From: Adiantum capillus-veneris
Taxonomy: Eukaryota; Streptophyta; Polypodiopsida; Polypodiales; Pteridaceae
Direction of reading: 5' to 3'
NCBI GenBank assembly: GCA_014529385.2
Contig: CM043958.1
Coordinates: 120,744,817-120,808,816, forward strand
DNA length: 64,000 bases
The position numbers and the translations under genes are program-made. This document shows, piece by piece, positions 17,727-29,494 of this stretch. The number at the start of each line of letters is the position of its first letter. Within the stretch, counting starts at the first letter, position 1. Below the pieces are notes generated by a model. That model worked only from the letters and a program-made list of their open reading frames with translations, did not search any database and was not told where the DNA came from.

Positions 17727-20700
17727 ATGGACTCATCTCGAGCTGAGAATTCAAGTACAGTAGAGCAAGTCAGTAGCAGTGGTAACACAGGTACAAGTGC
17801 AACAGAGCAGATTTTACAACTATATGACTACAATGGAGATAAAGTCTTGTATACAGATTCAAAAGGCCATAGATACTTGATGAGCAACAAAAGCAACAAA
17901 AGCAACATAGGAGCCAAGATCCTATTTATCATAGTAAAGCCAGATTCAAAGAACTCCCAGATGTTCACTGACTTCAGTGGAGCCAAGTATTGCAAGCTCA
18001 AAGATGAAGTGCAAATAGAAATTCAGATAGTCAACCCGAGTGTTTATCTAGAAATCTGCACAAGTCTACAAAACATACATTTAGTGCATATGCAATCAGG
18101 GTCATTAAACATGGATTACAGTGGTCAGATCTATAGTTGAGAGCCAGAATTGCAAGATCCAACAGATCAGCCAATAGAAGCAAATCTAATTGGAGAACCA
18201 AGCCAAAGATGGTACAAAGGTCTAGATGGAGCAATCTACAGCTTGATGCTCATTGTTCTAAAGGAAGATGCCAACAAGTTGGTAAACATAGAAGCAGAAA
18301 CTTCTCAGCTAGAGCTTGACATGACAGAACCGATTGAAATACCACCAGTCATGGCATATTGCTCAGATTATGGATGAAAAGGTGGATATTTTTCTGAAGA
18401 TTGTCCAAGAAATCCTGACGACAGGGATATATCAATTGCCAAGCAAGTTACAGAGAAAATTGGAAATGCAAATCTCAATGTAAGTGAATCAAACCCGTCA
18501 CTTATAATGCAATTGGATGATTTTTCATATCCATTAGAAGCACCAATAAAAGTACTACAAGTTCAAAATCAGCATAAAGATGCACAGGCACCTGAAAAGC
18601 TTAAAATTGATTCTTTGAACAACAAATTCTTGCATGAATTTGGTCAAGGTGTCCAGATATCACCGAAGGTTGAAAATATTGTTAGGTTTGCAAATGATTT
18701 TGCATCCAGTACCACAAGTGTGCAATCATTCACTAGTCTAAGGGACACATCAGACATAATGATGTTAGCTTTGTATGGTACACATAATTCATATTCACAC
18801 TGTGTAGACCAAAAAGGGCAACTATACAAAAAGGATCAACCAGTGTTTGAACGGTCCACATACCAGCTCATAGAAGTGCGTCCAGTGATAGATCAGAAAG
18901 GATGGTTCATTTCAAAGGAAATAATATATTATAGCCCTTCCTCTCTAGAGCTGAAGGATATTACCCTAGTGAGCTCAGAATTTTGTTCAGAGCTAAACTC
19001 TCCTCCATCGAAAATCAAGCTTCGATGTTGTGACCAAACGAGCATATACTTTGAACAAAACAATCGTAGATATATAAGGGAGTCTAGCATCTATGATGCC
19101 TTGGGTCCTGAAACCACAGAAGCTCATATCATAGGAGACCCATGGGATAGACAATGTCAGGGCAAAGATGATGCTATCTACAGCTTAACTGGGGAAATAG
19201 TTTGTCATGTTTCAAGGAGATACATAGGAAATTATGCAAATGGTTTGTAGATGCCAAACATCAACAGTGCTACACAAAGTGTACCTTCACAGTCCCAAAA
19301 GGTGAGACTCAACCAGAGCCAAATAGTTTTGAGCTCTCACAATGAAGCAGGCTATAGTGATCACTCTAGGAAGGGGGGAGCTGCAAATTCATCAAGCTCA
19401 ACTCTAGGACAAGAAAATGCTACACCAGTTAGAAGCCCAAGAACTTCTAGCCAACAGACCCCTTCAAAGCAAAAACCATTGGAAGATCATATGGTTGTTG
19501 GAAGTTTCCCACTGATCCAGATCCCATCAAAATCTGCAGAAAAAATATTCTTTGAAGATCATCAGGGACAAAAGTTTCAATTGATCTCCACAAGCAAAAG
19601 CCAAAAGCCGACAAATTCCACATGCTCAAGCAATTGCATGAGACCAAGATCGCATATGCATATCGAGATGCAAATGGAAATGATTCTCAGTAGGTTAATG
19701 ACATTGTACAAGCCTCTAAGGATGCTAAACCTGAAGTCAAGGACTATTTGAGGATGATGCAAAGCCTCAAGCTGCCAGAACAGGTGACAAAAAAGTCAAA
19801 ATCAATGAGAGCTAAAGTCCAAAAGGCTACACAAAGGTCACCACCAAAATCTCCTCTAAAGAAACAGATTTTTCCAGGCAGTACAATGGACCTTTTAATG
19901 TCAAAGGTTACTCAAATGCAGGAGGACAATGCTCACCAATTGCAAAAAAGTATAGTATCACAGTCATATGAGTCGACATCAACAGAAGCAAGTGATCAAA
20001 GCAAAGAAGATGCAGATAAATCTCAACCAAAGGACACTGCCACAACAAAAGCAATCAATAAAGAAAGAAATCCTGAGAAGATCAAGTGCAACATTGTTGG
20101 AGAAAATAAAAAAAAGCTGTCAAAAGAAGTAAAGCTAGATTTTCAGCTAGATAAGAACCTCATGTCCTTTTGCACTTGGAAAAGATGTGGTCAACCACAA
20201 CTAGAAGATGCTCTTGTGTTTGTGAGCATATCAGGAAACAAACGAGTAGAATGCTGGGGAATCATCTCCACTACCATTGAAGTAGGTTCACAGATCATCA
20301 TAGCTCAATTCCACGTGATCACAACAAAGGATATGCCAGACGGCATCATAATGGGAATGCCAATGGCCCAGAAGATGTTAGAGATACAGAATGAAAATAG
20401 GATGCAGTCATCAAAGACAACAAAGAATGAAGACCAAGACTAGTCACCCGTGGACGACAGCACAAGGTCCTCAAGCACAGTTAAAATGGAGACTTATATC
20501 AAAGCAGATCTTATTGAAGATGATCCATCTCCATCAAACAAAAATTTAGAAGAGCTTAAAGCAAATCAGACAATAGCAAGTGCAAATAAAACAGATCAAA
20601 ATGCAAGCACAAAATCTATTGAGCAAAGAATGCCACCGAGACCAGAAGTAAAGAAGAAAAATCTTGCAGAAAAAGGTAAGCCTTAGAGTGAAACTTCCAC

Positions 20701-20990
20701 CGATTGCCTCTACATCAAAGAACCCTCATGGATCAGCTGCTTCTAGCAAGTCACGCTTTCAAATCTTCAAGTCAATTGCAGACACAACTGAAACCTCTAA
20801 GGAGACACCAAGAAAAGCAAAGATATATCATCCAAAGTACTCAAGAAATCAAAGGAAAGTCAAGCAAGTGTTTGTTCCAAGCAATTTAGTCAAAGTCAAT
20901 GATCCGGTTTGGATTAAGGACCAAAGATCAACACAAAAAGACAAACACATGGGATGGATAGCATCACAATGGAGCTTAAAGGAACAATAG
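17727..20990 (+). pseudogene. element A gag/protease-like polyprotein, decayed
   Basis: One frame runs from the ATG at 17727 to about 19751, broken only by stops at 18138, 18375 and 19248. It shifts frame near 19750 and again near 20670. It starts Ser/Thr-rich, then has recurring D-x-x-G-x-x-Y/F modules (LYTDSKGHRYLM, MFTDFSGAKYCKL, KGLDGAIYSLM, CVDQKGQLYKKD, FFEDHQGQKFQLIS). At 18357-18402 it has a remnant zinc knuckle in which one Cys and the His are Tyr and a stop interrupts it. Near 20205-20390 a retropepsin-like stretch ends in DGIIMGMPMAQKM, with no recognisable DTG/DSG. The rest is Lys/Ser-rich. I infer a Gag-like protein with a degenerate protease. The repeat modules match no family I know. 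Confidence 0.55.
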
Positions 20991-22627
20991 TAATATTGAG
21001 GTAATAGACAGATATGGGTGTCAAAACCACAGGTTAGAGCATATGAAGTAACTTCAAGTCCCTCACAAGAAAGAAGGCCCACAAGGTATCAACCTCGACA
21101 ATATCCTAGGATACCTAAGAAGCAGGTATACAACATAACAACATTGAATGATGCTGAAGTCTACCACGGCTCACAAAAGGATACATAACAAAGATGGCTC
21201 TCAAAGAATGTTCTTCTTGGACAAGGATTCTACATAGGGTATACAACGATTTGTCAACCACAAGCCAACTGCAACTACACCAGACTTGCATGAAGATCTC
21301 AACATCTCAACAGGACCTAAAGCTCAACAAAGTCAACAAATGAGTTACAAAGGTCATCAAGAGGTTTGAATTCCTAAGTCTTCCAATGCTCCTAGTCAAA
21401 AGACAGATGCCAAAAGTGAACAAAGGTCTCCAACAACATCAAAGACTTCTATCAACATGCCTAATTGGAGAATCAAACAACCAATGGAGTCTTCACAGTC
21501 AAAGAAGGACAACCCAACCAACACGAATGTAGATTTGAAGATGATAAAATAGGTATGGCAAAAGAAACCTTCAATGCCAACTTGGTCCTTCACTAATCCT
21601 CTTTTTCAGGATTCAAGCTTACTTTTACCTGAAGAAATGTTTGTAGTAAGCACAAGAATGTAAAAAGTCAAGTCGCCAGGGTGCAAAAAACACTCTTTGG
21701 CATAGTCAGAGTCGGGCTGCTGAGCCATAAAATGAGCAAAGCATTAGACCCAAAGCTTCAAGTCATATTAAACTATGTGCTAAGGTCGTAGTTATTAGGC
21801 TTACGCTCAAGCTGGAAGAGTTGAGCATATCTAAATTCGTGTCGCTCATACTGGATGAGATGAGTATAGGAGTCAAAGTCTATTAACTTACAATTGGTGA
21901 TGTCATAGAGTCCAACACTCACGCACAGTGCACAGTAAGATGAGAGCACATATCCTCGTCAACAAAAACCATTCTTAAATGGGTGCCATCTTGCAAAGCC
22001 ATAACATATGCTTTTATAGCTACACCATCTTTCTGAAGAACCCCTCAAAATCTTACTTGCACAGCATATTTTTTTTCATGCATTTTTGTGTGCATAAATA
22101 GGATGTCCCACCATTGGACATATGCATTAGACACTCTTTTTTGCTTCCACCTATGCACCTTGAGTGGACTACAACAGGCAAACCAATGTTCCATCATGCT
22201 ACCCTTTCATATTTGCTACCTTTTTAATTCCATATCTATCAGCAAATAATCCCTTGAGTACTTTATTAATATTTCCCATGCTAATAAGTACTCCAATAAT
22301 GCGCGTATACCAAAGACACTTTTTTTCCATGTTTTTTCCCTTTGGTCATCCAGGTATAAGACCCTAATTTAGAACCTCATCATTCTACTTCCCTTGTACA
22401 TATTCTTCATAAATAAACAGCAACCTCATCATGATGCTATTACAACGGACAAATACAACATCATCTCTCAAAATCGACTAGTCGGACCAATGAAGATGTT
22501 AAAGCAAATTGAACCTCATCAACAAATCCAACGAAAAAATGAAGATCAGCCCATCAACAACCAATCAAAACCTTCCACGGCCTCCAAGGACACTTTTTCA
22601 ACAGTGCCCAGGGACGGGCACTAAAAT
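20991..22627 (+). other. element A 3' untranslated region
   Basis: About 1.6 kb without a supported gene between the polyprotein and the polypurine tract. Short open stretches at 22164-22624 lack recognisable content. No RT or integrase motif occurs on either strand. Confidence 0.6.
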
Positions 22628-22639
22628 AGGAAGGGGGAA
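22628..22639 (+). other. element A polypurine tract
   Basis: AGGAAGGGGGAA directly before the 3' LTR; nearly the same purine block precedes the 3' LTR of element C. Confidence 0.85.
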
Positions 22640-23653
22640 TGTTAACTGATTCAACGTCAGCTAACAGAAGCTGTTAAAGACTGAAGACGTATAGATGCAC
22701 ATCAAAGATCAAAGTGAAGAAGCAGTAAAGATTGGAGTTACACATTTTTCACATTTTCTCAAAATGGTCACGTATTGTAAAGTCCCGATTTATTTCAAGC
22801 CATTGTAATATCTTAATGTGTTACGAGCTCAATGGGAGTTCCAAGTTGTAAAGAACACGTCAGTTACGGTACCTAGGTTGTATATACAATAAGTGTGGAG
22901 TCTCAAAGGTCTTCGACGCCGGACATTACACATTTTAGACCTTGGCTAAGGTATATAAAAGCCAATTTTGTAAAGATTTTATTAAGTTTTTGGATAAGAA
23001 ATACACAGCGTGAGCTAACGGCTCTCACTTCTCTCCTTCTCGCACTTCCTCCTCCATCTCCGGTTGTCACATTGTGAATGTGTTTGCTTCATTGCAACCG
23101 TAGGTAAGAGCTCTACGCATTGACGTAAGCCATTCACAATATTTTGTAGCTTTTGGCATCGTTGACCCGTAGCCTAATTTTATCATAACTAGGAATTTAC
23201 ATGTTCAAATCAAAAACTAAGCATAGGCAGGGTATTGGGGCATCATTGCTAAGCATTTAGATGCATTCTGGGTCAAAAACAACTAGGTCAAAAATCCACT
23301 GCGGTTAATAGTCGCAATTTTGGAACTTAACCTAAAGTGGGGTTTGAGACCATAAGCATGTGTGTTTAGGTCTTATAAACTTATCCTAGAAGTTTTATTA
23401 CGTTTGGATGTCATTTGATGCTGTAACGGATGTGAATTGTTTGCCGATGAGAGATTGGCTTTTGGTGATTTTAATCACTTGAGTGTAGCTTGAGTTAAAT
23501 GTGAGTTGTTAGTTGTTTTCCAAGAGATTGACAACCTCTTGTAGCCTCTATGCACTAGACGAGTCAGCTTCGTCCCATGGTTTGACAAATTAATCGTGGT
23601 TCTCGCTAATACTGCAATAAGATAGGATGGTGAGGTTAGACATACGTCCCACA
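22640..23653 (+). repeat. element A 3' LTR (1014 bp)
   Basis: Starts TGTTAACTGATTCAACGTC and ends CGTCCCACA. It aligns with 13727-14725 end to end with scattered substitutions and small indels. Confidence 0.92.
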
Positions 23654-25450
23654 ACAACTTTCCGCTTGAGTACCCGAAGCCGAGCTTCCTCTTGGGCTTT
23701 ATCAATAACCTGCTATCATTTAATCTTCCTTTGCTTGGCTGCATGCATTCTTTCTAGCAATTCATTGGTTAGTGGAAAATTGTATTTCTTTAAACGACAT
23801 CCACTAATCCAATTAGCCATTGGTTCACCATCTAGGGTGGAAAATTTTACTGCTCCACTTGGAGATACATCTTCAATGATAAACGGTCCACATCTCTTTT
23901 TCTTAAACTTAGAAATGTGTTGCTTAAGGGAATAGACTAAAACTAAGTCCCCTTTCTTGAAGATTTTTGTGATTAAGTGGGAATCAAAAAACTGTTTTTG
24001 TTTTTGCTTTTTGTGCATAGATATGAGCTACAGCAGTTAGCCTTTGCTCATCTAGCTTTTCTAAATCTTCAAGTCTTTCTGACAATTTATGTCCAATCCA
24101 CTCAAGATTCTATGCTACCCTTAATGTCGGTAATAGAAATTCTATTGGAAGTATAGCATCAAGACCATAAACAAGGTTAAAGGGTGTAGCATTTAAAGTT
24201 GTTTTGAATGAAACTTGATAAGCCCATAGAGTAGCATAGAGATTCATTGCCCAGTCTGTCCTTCCTAAACTAACCACTTTAGTCAGCACCGAGCTAAGAA
24301 TTTTATTTGTATGCTCAGCTTGTCCGTTTGCTTGTGGGTGATAGGGAGCTAATTTGTTATGGATGACCGTAAACTCATTAAGCAAATACTCGATTACCTC
24401 ATTGAGGAAATGAGTTCCTCAATCACTGACAATCTCTATTGGCAGTCAATATCTCGTGAATATATACTCATATAAGAATGCAGCAGTGGTTCTGGCATCA
24501 TTCCTTTGAGTTGCTTTAGCCTCGGCCCACTTGGTCAAATAGTCCGTAGCTACAATGATATATTGAGCTTAGGTTCTATAAGCAGGTGGCTGTATTGGTC
24601 CAACAAAATCTATACCCCATTTTGCAAAATCTCTAGCCCCCATCATTGGTCGTAAGGGCATGCTATCTATTCGTGTTGGCATTTTTGCTCGTTGACAAGC
24701 ATCACACCTTGGAACAAATTCTTTGGCGTCTACAAAAAGTGTTGGCCACCATATGCCTGCCATCAAGATTGCTCTTGCAGTGGTCTCACTAGAAAAGTGA
24801 CCTCCAGCTAATCCAATATGTGCTTGTTCTATAATCGGAATATACTCGTTTTCATTTGCACAAAGATGCAAATGTTGATCTTTACCTCTCCCATACAATT
24901 GGTTCCCAATAAGAGCATAGTCTCTTGCTTCCGTTTCAATTGCTCTTTGACGGCATTTACTCATATCCTCAGGAAATGTTCGGCTCGATAAGTAAGTAAC
25001 CAGATAATTACTCCACTTAGGAACAGGTGACATTTGAAACAATGTTACATGAGGTATGGGTGTTTGTTTTTGACATTGAGGGCAATCGTTTACAAAAGAT
25101 CGAATATCTCTCCTCATAGTCGGCCAAAATAATCCAAGTCTCAAGATTCATTGCATAGTTTGGTCTTCCGTAAAGTGAAGTCCTACTATAGTAACATGTG
25201 CTTGACTTAAGTATTGTTTTGTTTCTTCAGGATTAATGCATAAGAGCAATACCCCGTCTCGATTTCTTTTGTATAGTCTTCCATCTAGTAATTGATACAT
25301 AGCCGATTTCTTGATTAATCTGATCGTGATAGGAAGTGGTATTTGTGAATCCACTTGAGCTATTGTCATCAATGACACAATGTTTTCCGACCATCTAGGT
25401 ATCATTTCCACAGAGAACAAATAGGCATCTGGTAGATCATCGTCTACCAC
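23654..25450 (-). pseudogene. element C integrase, with duplicated zinc-binding domain
   Basis: Minus strand from 25450. It holds two tandem copies of an integrase N-terminal HHCC module. The first reads QAHVTIVGLHF ... FWPTMRRD ... CPQCQKQ (about 25220-25060). The second reads QAHIGLAGGHF ... WWPTLFVDAK ... CDACQRAKM (about 24820-24680). Each is preceded by a DGxLYKR or NQLYGRG motif. The core follows: WGIDFVGPI (first Asp), a decayed middle, then LAPYHPQANGQAEHTN carrying the catalytic Glu (about 24345-24310). The C-terminal domain is at 23990-23790 (FKKGDLVLVYSL, GPFIIEDVSPSG). Stops or frame changes occur near 25147, 24566 and 24420. The protein would insert the cDNA into chromatin; this copy is dead. 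Confidence 0.85.
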
Positions 25451-25492
25451 TTTTGGTGATCCCCTTGAAACAATCCTTGATAAATGATCTGC

Positions 25493-27278
25493 TCATTGAT
25501 GTGTAGTGCCTTTTTTTACAACCACAGTGAAATCAAATGTGAGAAGAATGATTAACCATCTCACTATTCTCCTTGTGCTGCATGGCTTGTTGACCAAATA
25601 CAACAAAGCTTGGTGATCCACAAAGAACACAAACTTGTTGGCTAATAGGTAATGTCTATACTTTTTAATGGCATAGATCATTCCCAATCCTTCTCTTTTG
25701 GTGGTGGTGTAATTCTTTTCCGCCATGTTCAATTGTTGGCTAGCATAAGAAATAGGAAAATCAATTTTTCCATCTCCTGGTTGAGCTAGTATACAACCAA
25801 TAGCAAAATTGGAAGCATCTACATGTACGTGGAATACCTTATTCCAGTCTAGTGCTTTCAATATTGGACCTGAGATGAGAGCTTGCTTAAGCTTCATGAA
25901 GGATTCTTCACATGCCTCGGTCCATTCAAAGTGCGTAATCAAGCTATACATGGGTTTTGCAATTATAGCGTACGTGTAGATGAACCGTCGGTAATATCCA
26001 CAATGCCCCATGAAGGCTTGTAGCCCTTTTACTATTGTTGGTCTTGTCAAATCAGCAATGACATGAATCTTCTCAATATCAGTAGCTATGCCATTTTTAG
26101 ACACTATATGTCCAAGAATTTTTCCTTGTCTACCCATGAATGTGCACTTTTCAGGATTTAAGCAAAATCCTATAAAGTCTTAAGTTTTTGAATACCTTTT
26201 TGAGGTGTTCAAAATGATTAGCCCAGATTGATAAATGTATGCATAGATCATCCATATATACTTCTAATAATTTCCTAAGATATTATTTGAAATCATGGCT
26301 CATCAACTTTTGAAACGTGGTTGGAGTATTAGTTAACCCAAACGGCATAACTCGATAGGCAAATATACCCCATTCTGTTGCAAAAGCAGTATTATGCTGA
26401 TCTTTTGAGTCAACCAAAAGTTGATTCTATCCCAAAAAGCCATCTAAGAAGCTGTAAGCTTATTTTCCTGTAACTCGTTCTAAAACATGCTCAGTTATTG
26501 GAAGAGAAAATTTGTCCCTAATGGTAGCTACATTCACCTTTTTGAGATTAACACAGACTCGTAATTTTCCATTCATCTTGGGTACTACCACAATTGGAGA
26601 CACCCAATCTTTGTGTTCAATTACGTAAATGAATTCGGCTTCCTTTAGTTTTTCAATCTCTTCTTTTATCTTCCTGGCAAATGTTTCATTATACGTGTAT
26701 GGTCTCTGTCTACTTGGTTTTGCATCATCTCTCATGGATATGGTATGTTGACAGATTTTTGGATCAACACCCTTGAGATCCTTGTAAGACCAAGCGAAGA
26801 TATCTCGGTATTCCTTTAATAAGCTTAGCAAAAGCTTTTCTTCTTTTTCTGTTAGGTCATTCGCGATGTAAGCAGGTCCAGGCTCTTCTCCTGGTTCAGC
26901 CAAGTCTATCTTTTTAGCATTTTCAAGCCCTTCATAAGATTTGCCCTGTTTTCGTAGTTCCGTAACAAGTTGTTCGACTATAATTTTCCAATCTTGGAGA
27001 GTATACTTTTTGTAATGGGATGGAACATGCATTACATCCTTACCATCCTCTTCCGTGGTTTCCATTTTGGTTGTGTATATCTCCTTTAGAGATTTTTTCA
27101 TCTCTTGATATTTCTTTTTCCGCTCGACTCTGGTCATGAGTGGCTTCTTATCCTGTGGGTTTGCTTGAGTACCCTTCCTTGTTTTTCTCAATGTCTGAGA
27201 CATTTCTGAGTTTTTGTTTGAAGGAAATCTGCCAGTTATTTTTTCCTTGACACAGTCATTTGCATCTATCTGCATCAA
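25493..27278 (-). pseudogene. element C reverse transcriptase and RNase H
   Basis: Minus-strand RT from 27278. An N-terminal basic linker is followed by the RT core with DIFAWSYKDLKGVDP, WVSPIVVVPKMNGKLRVCVN and FSLPITEHVLERVTGK (stop at 26460). A decayed palm with the YMDD catalytic box lies at 26258-26247. The thumb and RNase H occupy 26137-25493 (GILGHIV-type motif, FHVHVDASNFAIG, FVFFVDHQALLYL). Catalytic Asp residues are present, but three or more stops or frame changes break the gene. Only one RNase H is seen, unlike element E. The match to Ty3/gypsy RT is clear; the clade cannot be fixed by eye. Confidence 0.88.
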
Positions 27279-27281
27279 GAA

Positions 27282-29476
27282 TTATGTTTTACTGGATACT
27301 GATAGCATAGGTCGTGTTTTCACAATTCTAGTGTCTCTTTTACGTCTATACCATTTTTGTCTTCTTGATTTCTGTTTTAGAAAGTTTAAAAAAAATTCCT
27401 CCCCTCCTTTTAAGAGTAGCTTAACTCTCGTATGCTCTTTTTCTGACCCCGAATCTTTTGAGGTAGCTGAGTATTCATCTAATTTATTAGTTGCATCGTA
27501 ATAGAGGTTTGAAAAGACTTGTTGAGATTTCATTAAGTCTTTGGGTTCCTCATTTGCGTCTTCAATGTTGAGGATTGAAATCATTTGGATGAGAATTATG
27601 TCGTAGCCATCCTCATTGAAAAATTGAGTAGGCATAGACGTATTCACACATACATCCATTGTCGCTAAAATTTGAGTCCACTCAAATGGCTCAAAAAAAT
27701 GCTATGGAAAGGGTTCAGGTACATAGCCTTCGTCTGTGCAGTCCCTTTCTAGGATACATTCGTCTCATCTTAAGCTTTCGTTTTCTGAAGCTCCACCTAT
27801 CCAAATAGGAGTGTCTTTGTTTAACCAAGATGGGAGTTTAGTTTCAGCCGAAGAGACTGAGTCAAACTCTTGGATGGGTGTTTTCAAGACATCTCTATAA
27901 GTGTGATCCTTTAGATTTACTATTGTTATAGATCCCACTTGCTTCAAGTACAAATAATTGTTTCCCCAATCTTGGATGAGTTGTACCTGTCGCGTGAAAG
28001 GTCTTCCCAAGATGATTTCATAGTTGAGTTTTTTTCCCAAAGTCTACTATGGCAAAAGTGTGTTGATATTCAATTCCACAAGAATTGACTATCACCTTTT
28101 CAAGAAGCCCTAATGGTCTCTCAATGTGTCCGTCAGCCAACTGTAATTTTATTCGAGTTTGTCTAATGGCTGGCTGTCCCAGGATTCCCATACTGCTTTA
28201 GTGGCTATGGCTATGCTAGCTCCACTATCCAGTATTGCCATGGTTTCAATGTCATTATATTTCACTGGGAGGGTGGTGTTTCCTTCTTCCCCTTCGACTT
28301 TGTTCATGGGAACTGACCGAATCTCTTTGTTGTCCATTTCATTTATCAAATTTTTTAATTTTTTTGAGATTAACCCTGGTATTCCCACCTTCTCTAGGGT
28401 TTTCTGTAAATAATTCCATAAGTATGGTCTGAGTTTTAACAGTTCTCCCAAGGGTGTAGACATAAGTATGGTCTGAGTTTTAACAGTTCTCCCAAGGTAA
28501 GAGTGCATTGGATGGGTGTAGACATGATTGAATGAATGTTGTATACTTCTAGGGTTTGTTCAGCTCTTTTTACTTGAGTGGTCTTACACACAATGGATTC
28601 ATCTTTGTTATCTCCCAAGTAAGAATGTAACGTTTTCAAGGCCAATGGTTTTGACATTCCTGAAGCTTCTGATCCGTAATCCCCGTACAAGGATTGTACA
28701 TCTATGTTCATATCAGAAGGTAGGTTATCCAACCATACTTCCTCTATAGGAGCGGACTTTAGAGTTAGGCTCCCATCATTGATCTATCTCACTTTTTCCC
28801 ATAAGTGTCCTGGCTAGTCTTCCTCTACAAATGGAATTTCATCTAAGGCATCTTCGTTGTCAGGCATTATAAGCTCTGGTTCTTTTGTTTCAACGTGGGG
28901 TTCTGCCACCACATTGGATTTTTCTTTTATTTCTTTTACCACAAGCTCCTCAGGTTTTGCAATACTTTCAAGCTTGGGTTTTCGTTTTTCTAGCATTTCC
29001 TGCGTGACTCTTACCAAATTTTGATAAGCTTCCAGGTTAGCTGCTTCCATGTCTGGAGAAGGATAGTTTTTTCATTTGTTTTCCATATTTTGTCTTGCTT
29101 TAAGTCCTGCTTGGTAGGCTTCCAAGGCGGCATTAATAGGCTCAAAAATTTTATCAACCAGAATGGATCCCCCAGATTTCACGGTTGTTTCTTTAAATTC
29201 ACTTCGGGTTTCTTTCAACTTTTCCTGGAATGGCTTCTTTGCTTTCTCCTCGATTTCAACCCGTTGTTTTTGTTTTCTCATCTCATATATTTTGCTTCTG
29301 CTTCTTTTGATTCTTTGAGAAGAAACTTTCATATTTTTTGAATCATCAGAGGAGTTGTGTTTCTTTTTCTTGGCCTGGGCTCTAGTGATTACCTTGATTG
29401 GAACAATTGGTTCACTCTCTGATGAGCTACTAGGTATCACTTGGACTATCTTTACTATCATTTTACCCTTGTTCAA
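27282..29476 (-). pseudogene. element C protease and flanking linkers
   Basis: Minus strand. The retropepsin lies at about 28320-27940, with the active site AILDSGASIAIATKAVW (Asp-Ser-Gly intact, near 28230-28180) and the C-terminal motif YEIILGRPF (about 28025-28000). A one-base frame change near 28149 separates them. Upstream (29476-28436) is a Lys/Glu-rich linker (KVITRAQAKKKKHN, KRSRSKIYEMRKQKQ), probably unstructured. It includes a 44-bp direct duplication at 28421-28508 that repeats GELLKLRPYL. Downstream (27659-27282) is the protease-RT spacer. The order gag-PR-RT-RH-IN is normal for gypsy elements. Confidence 0.8.
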
Positions 29477-29494
29477 AAAAAATTTAGGAGAATC

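Larger units (their letters stand above)
13727..23653 (+). mobile_element. Element A: non-autonomous ~9.9-kb LTR retrotransposon related to C
   Basis: Plus-strand element with LTRs 13727-14725 and 22640-23653, a tRNA-Asp-type PBS, a ~3-kb leader, one decayed gag-like ORF and a polypurine tract. No RT, RNase H or integrase sequence was found between the LTRs. The R/U5 half of the LTR and the leader are homologous to element C, which lies in the opposite orientation, whereas the U3 and the encoded protein are different. Bases flanking the element are GCAGC (left) and ACAAC (right). They match at three of five positions and both differences are G to A, so they may be a decayed target duplication. 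The layout fits a parasite copied by the enzymes of C-type elements. Confidence 0.85.

Noticed and set aside
13727-23653. A and C as one element containing an inversion
   Set aside because: A has its own PBS, PPT and LTR pair in the right order and orientation, and its U3 and proteins differ from C, so it is a separate insertion.
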